This document shows, in pieces, positions 57,016 to 64,000 of a stretch of 64,000 nt of DNA. The stretch spans positions 793,095 through 857,094 of the forward strand of contig MNCI01002989.1 of the NCBI GenBank assembly GCA_015680685.1. Reading direction: 5' to 3'. The stretch is from Gnetum montanum (Eukaryota > Streptophyta > Gnetopsida > Gnetales > Gnetaceae). The first letter of the stretch is position 1, and every line of letters starts with the position of its first letter. The notes under the pieces were generated by a model that was not told the origin of the DNA, did no database searches, and saw nothing but the letters and a program-made list of their open reading frames with translations. Made by a program: the position numbers and the translations under genes.

Positions 57016-58030
57016 ATGACTAGGATAGGTACTACTTCACCTCCTCTTATAGTCATTAGGAAGGTTGAAGTGGTGGATAGTTGCCAAAAAAATTAATAGT
57101 GGTAGTGGTAATGATGCAAATGCTAGGCATAATAGGAAGATAACCAAATAGTCTATTAATAGAAAGATGGTTGAGTGGTTCCACAAATAGGTTCTTCTTA
57201 CATTCTTAGGTATAGAGGATCCCACTACAATAATAGAGTATCTAGAGGAGCTAAGAAATACATTTGATTTGAAGAATATACTTCAACATAATAGAAAACA
57301 TTAGTAGCTTATTAATTAAAAAATACTACTAAATGTTGGTAGAGGTATGAGAAGTAGATTAAAGGTTGGGTAAGACAAGAGGTTTCATGGATAGATTTCA
57401 TATTTTTCTTAAATTATAGATACATTTCTACCTAGTATGTCTAGGTCAAGAAGGAGTTCGATAGATTATATTAGGGTAGTTGATCTAAGAGAGAGTATGA
57501 TGTTCAATTTGTAGAACTTAGTATCTATCTGACCAAGCCAATGGGGTGAATAAATCTTTTAGAGACCTTTCCCAATCTTGAAGTATCATCTCTTATCTCT
57601 TCAGGTCACTTCTTATGATGATGTATGTAAGGTAGTCATAGATTTGAAGAGAAATCTAATTCAGGATGTAGTTTGAGAGGGACATAGGTAGAGATAGAAG
57701 AGAGGATAATTATTTAGAGGGATATATAGTTCTTTCAAATAGGATCAAGAAGAATATGATAATAATAGATAGGATGATGGCCAACAACAGCTAGTAGCTA
57801 GTAATGCTACTCATCCTATAGGATATGAATCCCTACTTATGTATTATAGATGTGGATAGTCTCATCATATCTAGAGGAATTCTCTAAATTGGTATACATG
57901 TGGATAGTTAGAACATCAGGCTAGAGAGTACTTGAAGTAGACATGGGGTTATGAATTAGTGAGTGGATGTGAAGCTCTCCCTTGACAAGCTAGTAACACA
58001 AGATAGAGAGCCCAAGGTTAGCATTATGTT
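57016..58030 (+). pseudogene. Gag of Ty3 element H
   Basis: The ATG at 57016 starts MTRIGTTSPP. Farther on the plus strand reads EDPTTIIEYLEELRNTFDL, a VTSYDDVCKVVIDLKRNLI stretch, a glutamine/asparagine-rich segment and then two tandem zinc-knuckle remnants at 57840-57950: YRCG.SHHI..N and YTCG.LEHQARE. In each the first cysteine has changed to tyrosine or tryptophan, and each glutamine codon after CG has become TAG. The element is dead. Confidence 0.65.
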
Positions 58031-58795
58031 CTAATGGACTAGGCATTAGATGTGTAGTCCAACATAGTTATGGTAATAGAAAATATGATCTTAGACCTTC
58101 ATGTATCAATTTTATTTTATCCTTGTACTAGTCATTCATTTGTTAGCCTTAGTATCATATCTCAGGTATCTCTCCCATGTTATGATCTTCATCCAAGGTA
58201 TCTCTCCCATGTCATGAGTAAATTGGTTATTTGGATATGTACCAATGATATTATAGGATAGATAGTGGAATAGTGATTTATATGTAATCAATATTGGTTA
58301 GTATGATGTCATCTTGGACATGGAATAACTATCATAGTTTAATGTCAAGTTGGAATATTACCAAAAACATTAGGATTATAGATAGATAATTGTGAGTAGA
58401 TAGAAAATTAGACTATATCTAGATCAATTTTCTTAGATTTGATGTCATCCAAAGTAGTTTGAAAGTTGTTTCAAAAGAGGCATAGCTATTGCATGGCATT
58501 AGTGTACCATGCAGAAGTAGTAGAGTTAGATTATGTCTTGTAGTTTAAAAGTTTCTAGATGTGTTTTATAATAAGTTGCTTGGTTTTCCATCCAAGAAAG
58601 AGGTAGAATTTAAAAATTGATTCTTATCCAAGTACAGAGTCTATCTCGAAGCTCTTCATAGGCTATCAATAGTTAAGTTGGCTAAGGTGAAGGTCTAGTT
58701 ATAAGAGCTAAAGAATAAGGGCTTAATTCATTTTAGTACTTCTTCATGAGGTGCTTCCATGTTATTGGTGTCGGAGAACAATTGAAGTATGTAGT
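58031..58795 (+). pseudogene. Protease and start of RT of element H, cut by element B
   Basis: The open frame 58070-58261 carries ILFYPCTSHSFVS, a changed form of the Ty3 protease active site (usual LFDSGATHSFIS). The RT begins near 58590 with EFKIDSYPSTESIS (usual EF.IDL.PGT.PIS), then LKNKGLIHFSTS and GASMLLV, and runs into the LTR of element B at 58796 in the middle of the block that normally reads KKDGS.R.CVDY. The rest of RT is expected beyond the right edge of the window, after element B. Confidence 0.75.
58791..58795. repeat. Left target site of element B (GTAGT)
   Basis: GTAGT lies directly before the TGATGAGTAGC start. The matching copy should lie after the second LTR, outside the window. 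Confidence 0.5.
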
Positions 58796-59686
58796 TGATG
58801 AGTAGCTAGGTACCCCTAGGCTCAACCATACGAATATGAGCATTCATGCACGATTCGGTCGAACTTCGTGGATAGGCTAGTTGTGGTATCTAGATCATTA
58901 CATGTTGATTGCAGTTCGCTATCTTCCCACCTGGATTAGTATTTGCTTTGTCACTTATGGTTTAGTCCAGAGTGAGGTGTATGATGTGATCCTAACTAAT
59001 GCTACTCCTAAAGACAATGGAAAATAATCTTGGTTAAACTAATGAGTAATAGGAAATGAGGTCTAAGCTAACCTAAGTGTGATGAGCATCTGTTCCTTAA
59101 TCATCCGTACACATCTTGGACCTCGTGCACGACTACTACTGGGGTTACCAAGCATAGATCCTAGGTATGCTTCTAGGTGACCAAGTAGTCACACTTGAAT
59201 GCTCGTGATTAAGTCGTACTCATTCCACATTTAACAATAGGAATAGTAAATGACGATAAAGAAATATTAACTAAGAGAACAATAAATAACAATAACAATT
59301 AACAATAATAATTAAACTATTAAAACTAAGTGAATGCTACAATGATGAAGTAATCTCGATCTTTATTTCCAGTCATGTGCACGTCCAAGTACGTCACACT
59401 CAAATAAAGATGCTGTACAATTACAAGCATCACACTACGAGCATGCACTTGAGAAAATAATCTAACTTCTATGAAAACAAAATGCAAGGGCTTCGCTACA
59501 ACTACTCGAAGCCTTCCTAAATGAGACGAAAGGCCCTCTTATTTATAGGTTGGGAGAGGCAGCTATGTAAAAGGGGCCACATCGATGCAGGAAGGCTGCA
59601 TCGACGGGGCCGTGTCGACGCGACCACATATACGGGGCCCTATATATGTGGGCTAGTTGACGCATCTACTATATAGCACTTCATCA
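58796..59686 (-). mobile_element. 3' LTR of element B
   Basis: The 891-bp LTR starts TGATGAAGTGC on the minus strand and ends ACTCATCA. The minus-strand TATAAATA is at 59540-59547. Two hairpins lie upstream of it: TCGATGCA pairs with TGCATCGA (59582-59604), and CACATATA pairs with TATATGTG (59625-59650). Confidence 0.9.
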
Positions 59687-59696
59687 TACCCCCACG
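59687..59696 (-). other. Polypurine tract of element B
   Basis: TACCCCCACG on the plus strand reads CGTGGGGGTA on the element strand, next to the LTR, as in elements A and C. Confidence 0.75.
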
Positions 59697-59792
59697 ACTG
59701 AGTAAAAACTTGTCCTCGAGTCAAAGAAAGTGAGGAACAAGCTCAATTGAATACACAGTGGATATGTATGGGATTATTGACTGACTAGAAAT

Positions 59793-60296
59793 TTATTCAT
59801 GCCACAGTGGAGAATTAAACAGACTTTGGACACAGACACAAAAGAAAAAACTTGTGGAATGCATGGGGTTCCCAGTAGTGGTGGATCCTCCATGGGTGCC
59901 TTTCCTTTGTTTTGTACATCAGGCTTCTAAGATTGATACCATTGAAGAAGTACCTAATGTTTCTCCTCTTCTATTTGAGGATTATGAGCCATCCATGCTG
60001 ATGTTCCAATATTTGATTGAGTTGGCACTTTTCATGGACACGGCAGCTTTGGGAACACTTGATTGGCCTTGACATGCCATGCTACACATAGCCATCGTTC
60101 CTCTTCATAGGCTCGGGCCTCGACCTCTCCTCCCTTTGCTTGGATAGATTATGCAGTAACAGGAGTTTCATGATGGATGCTGAATGATTGCCTTCTGCTT
60201 TGCATGTTCTGCATGAGGTCCCTGGCCTCTGCCTTCCCTAGGTCATTTGGTTGCACCATGAGAAGGTCCTCCTTGTTGTCTTCCTTTGGGGGCCAT
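59793..60296 (-). pseudogene. Internally deleted third ORF of element B
   Basis: A frame of 167 codons runs from the ATG at 60296 (MAPKGRQQGGPSHGATK) to TAA at 59793 with a few stops. The N-terminal GGPS block and following arginine- and glutamine-rich part resemble the start of the third ORF of element A (EGGPSQPRDK). The end resembles its tail in composition and in flanking DNA. About 840 codons of the A version are absent. Function is unknown. Confidence 0.5.
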
Positions 60297-61807
60297 CTAT
60301 AATCACACAAAGATCAATTGTTAGCAAGGTTATTGAAAAAATTTTAATGATTTCATACCTTACTCATTACCTTTAATAAATTTTGCATTCTTTACTTAGT
60401 GTGAATTTAGAGTTAGATATTTTTCAAGGAAGTTTCCCTAAAAGTTTAATGTTAAACCTGGTTTTGAGGAACGTTGGATAAAATGATGACAAAGGAAAGA
60501 ATAGATTTGGCAATGAAGTACTCGGAGGGTATAAGATGATGTGGTGGCCTACAACAAGTATAAATTACAAAAGTCACATAAGTGGGTCCTCCCCAAAGCA
60601 AGTTCCAACCTATATACCCTTGCGTAACCACACCTTAAGATGTCCATAGGCATTAGAAGGGTTAAATGTAATCTATACTGATGCAACAAAACACACACAT
60701 GTTGATATGACGATGAGGTATGAATTGAATGCTATACAAGACACGAGTCACAAATACATGAACACCAAGATGGAATGAATTGGAGAAGGGATTGCAGAGA
60801 TTAGGACATGAGGTAACTGACGTAGGGCACAATGAATCCTACGTGTAAAGCATGATTAAGTGTCATTAACCTGTTGTTCCAAGATCAGGACCAAGTCCAT
60901 TCCTCTAATCAGTGATATCGCATTGTTTCATCCCATGATGAACAACTACGAGAGTACCATAACAACAAGGCGTACGATCACTTGGCATTTTGTTCAAGGG
61001 AGGAGTTATTTTTGTTTTGTGGCACTTCATTTTTCTTTTTCTTTTTCTCTTTCTTTTTTTTTTTTTTCACTTCACTGAATCCAGAGAAATCGCCAACCTT
61101 TAGGCATGGGTGCATGTCTTTCCAGTGGGACCCCCTAGAATAGTATTTGATTTTTGAGTGCCCTTTTGATTACTCTTACTCCCATTTTTCATTAGATCTA
61201 CAAGGATCTTAGTATAACCATGTTGCATGATAACTCCCATAGACGTCACCAAAGAGAATCCACAAGTACCCTTGATGTCACATCCTAATCATTCCCTCTT
61301 GGTCCATCATTTTTCACTTTGGGCACAATGAACACAAAATTAATTTTAAGTTTCAAGAATGTCAAGAATATCACTGTACCCTCAAACAAAACCTCTTATT
61401 TGTAGAATGGATGAGTGGGTGCAATGGGATCATTGTCCAAATAATTGATTGTTGAGACTCGATAACATAGAACACACCTCAATCAACGATCCACATGAGT
61501 GTTTTATTCGTAGATGAGATTACTTACAAAAAGATAAAAAGAAAAAAAGATAAAACAATAAATTAAAAGGTGAAAAAATGGAAAAGAAAAAGTTGAAAAA
61601 TTAAAGAAACAACAAAACATTTATTAATTCTGTGTTGTTAGAATGGAGGGTGCCCTCCATAACTAAATGGTTGAGCATGGCTAGAATTAATAAATGGAGG
61701 GTTGGGATCCTTGCATGTTGGAAGTATTAGGACCCGGTCATACTTACCCCATTGGGGTTCACACACTTGATTAGGGTTGACATAGTGGGGCAAGTTATAC
61801 GATGTGG
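60297..61807 (-). other. Spacer of element B
   Basis: Non-coding DNA with block similarity to 36133-38229 in element A. A pyrimidine-rich run (CTTTTT repeats and 14 Ts) lies at about 61029-61068. Confidence 0.5.
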
Positions 61808-63492
61808 TTAATTTTTAAGGAGTTGACCCACTATGGTATTTGGGACTGTAAGATGGTATGCAAGGATCAACATGTCTCCCCATGTGGCAATATTCATTGG
61901 GCCCCATGGTTGTTGGAATATTGAGTGGTGGCCTTGATAAGGTAACATGAGGCATTGGGTTTGAAGAGGAAGATGCACCACAGTGTTGGATTTGTGTTGA
62001 GTTGGCGGATGTAGTGGCTTTTGAACTATGGTGTCCCTTTTGACGGTCACATCTAAAGAAGGGATGCCTTCGATGTTGTGAAGGACCTCCACTGCTATTG
62101 ATAGTAGTAGCACAACTAACATTTTCGGGTTGGTGTTGTGGTACAAAATCTTCTGGCATAGCTGGCAGTGATGTAGAAGGGGGTGAAGTATGAGAATGTT
62201 GAGGTTGAGGAGAAGTGTAAGGCACATGAGGTGGTGATCTTGGTGGAGAGGACATGGGTGGATAGTACTTAGGAGAATGATAATGATGAGGTGAGGTAGA
62301 GGATGCTGATCCCGTTGGAGAAATAGGGTGTTGAACATAATAAGCATTTGGCGCTGGGACACACAAAGGGTATGGTCTAGTTGGCTGTGGCCTCCCTCAT
62401 GACTGAGGTTTTTGCCACTGTGGTTGGACACAATATTTTTGTACGAACTCTGGATGTAACATTCCTTCCCAATGCTCATGTAAATGTGACAAGATTGGAC
62501 GTTGAACTTTGGGGTGATTGTACAAGAAAATATTACATTGATATGTATGATTGGCAGTTGAGTTCTTATTCTTATTCTCTTCTACCCTTTGTTTCGATTG
62601 TCCTGTGGTGTCTTGTCTTATTTCTCAATTTGGCATAGCTTGTCCTTTAATAATGTTGGCATATTCTCCACATCTTTTATGTGCCCAGTTCGTCATCTTA
62701 TTAATCTTTGCCTCAATTTCATCTAGTGATTGTAGGATTGGAAAAGATGATTCCACCTCCTTGAAGTGAGTTGATTTCTCCTCTTCATGATCATGGATCC
62801 TTGTTAAGTTGAGATTTTGGTCCTGTTGAGAACCTTCAACATTCTCCCATTTAGTTATTTCTCCTTCTTCTTTTGCTATCCACTTAATAAGCTCTTGGAA
62901 TTGATGGGTTTGTAGCTCATATAGTTGACCTTGGGCATACATCCCTAGGGTCTCCCTTGTTTCATTACGGAGCCCATCTATGATATGGTACATTAGCCTT
63001 TCCTTGGAGAACCCATGGCCTGGGTAGTTGTTTAAAAGTGCATAATATCTTTCCAAGGCCATGTCCAAGGGTTCATGTTGCACTTGTTTCCATTCTTGGA
63101 TTTTTCTCCTCAAGGCTGACACTCTCGCATAGGTTTGATATCTTTCGTTGAAAAGTTCTACCATTGTCGGCCAACGTCGAATTGATTTTGGTTTTAANTA
63201 CTTGGGAAAGTTATTTAAATCAAGCACGGGTAGACAACTTTCCTTACAATGCTTGTGGGCTATTCGAATAACCTCTTGTATTTCCGTTAAGCTTGTAGTG
63301 GCCAGTAGGGGTTAATCGTCATTAGGTATTTTATGCTTTCATGCGTTGGGATGATGTTGTCTTTGTTTATGTTTTATAAGAAACCCCCACCTTGGGTTGC
63401 ATACTCCAATCTTCATTGTCATAATATTCGTTGGTTCTCCAATGAATTGCCTGACTAGATGTGGCATTATTATAGTCTTGTAGGAGAGACAT
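61808..63492 (-). pseudogene. Gag of element B, nearly intact core
   Basis: The ATG at 63492 starts MSLLQDYNNATSSQ. After two stops near 63365 and 63315, an open frame of 200 codons (62625-63227) carries the retrotransposon gag core: RRWPTMVELFNERY, SALRRKIQEWKQVQHE, ALERYYALLNNYPGHG, HIIDGLRNETRETLGMYAQG and LYELQTHQFQEL. It is followed, after a frameshift near 62500, by a proline/histidine/serine-rich tail (61815-62366) with a possible zinc-knuckle relic FFRCDRQKGHHSS. An ambiguous base N at 63198 falls in the core. Gag would form particles and bind RNA. It is the best-preserved transposon frame in the window. Confidence 0.8.
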
Positions 63493-63615
63493 GGTTCTAA
63501 AACTATGTGTGAATTTAGATGTGACTTTTTAATAATTTTTTCCTGCTAAAAGATGTATCGTTAATTTCTATACAGCGACCTTGTATGATATAACTAATCT
63601 AGATAACTAGCACCA

Positions 63616-63633
63616 TCCCTGGTAATGGCGCCA
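63616..63633 (-). other. Primer-binding site of element B (tRNA-Asp)
   Basis: On the minus strand TGGCGCCATTACCAGGGA matches the tRNA-Asp primer site TGGCGCCGTTGCCGGGGA in 15 of 18 positions. One base separates it from the LTR end at 63635. Confidence 0.9.
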
Positions 63634-63634
63634 A

Positions 63635-64000
63635 TGATGAGTAGCTAGGGACCTCTACGCTCAACCATACGAATACGAGCGTTTACGCACAATCTGGTTG
63701 AACTTCGTGGACAGGCTAGTTGTGGTATCTAGATCGTTACACATTGATCGCAGTTCACTGTCTTCCCACCTGGACTAGTATTTTCTTTGTCACGTATGGT
63801 TTAGTCCATAGTGAGGCGTATGATGTGATCCTAACTAATGCTAATCCTAGAGATAATGGAAAATAATCTTGGTTAAACTAATGAGTAATAGGAAATGAGG
63901 TCTAAGCTAACCTAAGTGTGATGAGCATCCATTCCTTAATCATCCATACACATCTTGGACCTCGTGCATGACTACTACTAGGGTTACCAAGCGTAGATCC
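63635..64000 (-). mobile_element. 5' LTR of element B, cut by the window end
   Basis: The first 366 bases match 58796-59161 almost base for base without gaps. The promoter end lies outside the window. Confidence 0.9.

Larger units (their letters stand above)
58796..64000 (-). mobile_element. Element B, gag-only Athila-family retrotransposon
   Basis: The minus-strand element has LTRs at 58796-59686 and from 63635 on, with 3.95 kb between them. The interior holds a primer site, gag, a spacer shared with element A and a short remnant of the third ORF, but no protease, RT, RNase H or integrase. It must have depended on a partner such as element A. Hand comparison of 366 aligned LTR bases gave about 32 differences, mostly transitions. 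It sits inside the RT of element H and continues past the window end. Confidence 0.85.

Noticed and set aside
61808-62479. 223-codon minus-strand frame overlapping the gag tail of element B
   Set aside because: It is longer than the proline/histidine-rich frame at 61815-62366, but it is leucine-rich shadow translation; only the latter shows the knuckle relic and matches the composition of gag tails.

Overview
The window is plant nuclear DNA: AT-rich, gene-poor and dominated by old, nested LTR retrotransposons. It holds one gene that looks functional, a secreted GH19 chitinase at 15049-16381 with one intron. The gene type, the scale of repeat decay and the mix of Athila-like Ty3, Ty1/copia and LINE relics suggest a gymnosperm, probably a conifer. 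That placement is inference; no sequence marker proves it. I saw no tRNA, rRNA, CRISPR array or prokaryotic features. Every other protein-like stretch belongs to a transposable element and is broken by stops or frameshifts, except part of one gag.

Layout. 1-2830: 3' end of a plus-strand Athila-like element (C), with third-ORF remnant, polypurine tract and LTR. 3945-7267: element F, a plus-strand LTR element with a tRNA-Met-type primer site and an unrecognised protein. 7268-7745 and 8947-9408: two LTRs of another family, the second a solo LTR with target duplications. 9619-14709: a minus-strand LINE with probable target duplications, ending about 340 bp upstream of the chitinase start codon. 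14725-16381: chitinase promoter and gene. 18240-22010: Ty3 reverse transcriptase fragment and two decayed LTR-like copies, one with a 15-bp tandem array. 23966-29732: gag-only Ty1/copia element E (Sirevirus-like). 30036-31563: tandem duplication of about 768 bp. 32277-45046: Athila-like element A on the minus strand, with gag, protease, RT, RNase H, integrase and a very long third ORF. 45047-50098: minus-strand copia element D1, its RT split by a solo LTR at 46122-46963. 50099-54640: second minus-strand copia (D2) with LTR, a 550-codon ORF downstream of pol, and RT/RNase H. 54641-58795: plus-strand Ty3 element H. 58796 to window end: Athila-family element B, gag-only, inserted into the RT of H.

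Relationships. Elements A, B, C and the solo LTR at 46122 are one family: similar LTRs, a short G-rich polypurine tract, a tRNA-Asp-type primer site in A and B, and a shared unrecognised third ORF in A, B and C. Elements E, F and D2 are linked by LTRs carrying arrays of the octamer AGACATCT in both orientations. The LINE and the solo LTR at 8947 both lie in what was probably contiguous upstream DNA of the chitinase, and have moved a W-box-rich block from about 1 kb to about 6.6 kb away. All alignments were done by eye; element boundaries are firm where TG/CA ends, primer site, polypurine tract or target duplications are cited, and approximate elsewhere.
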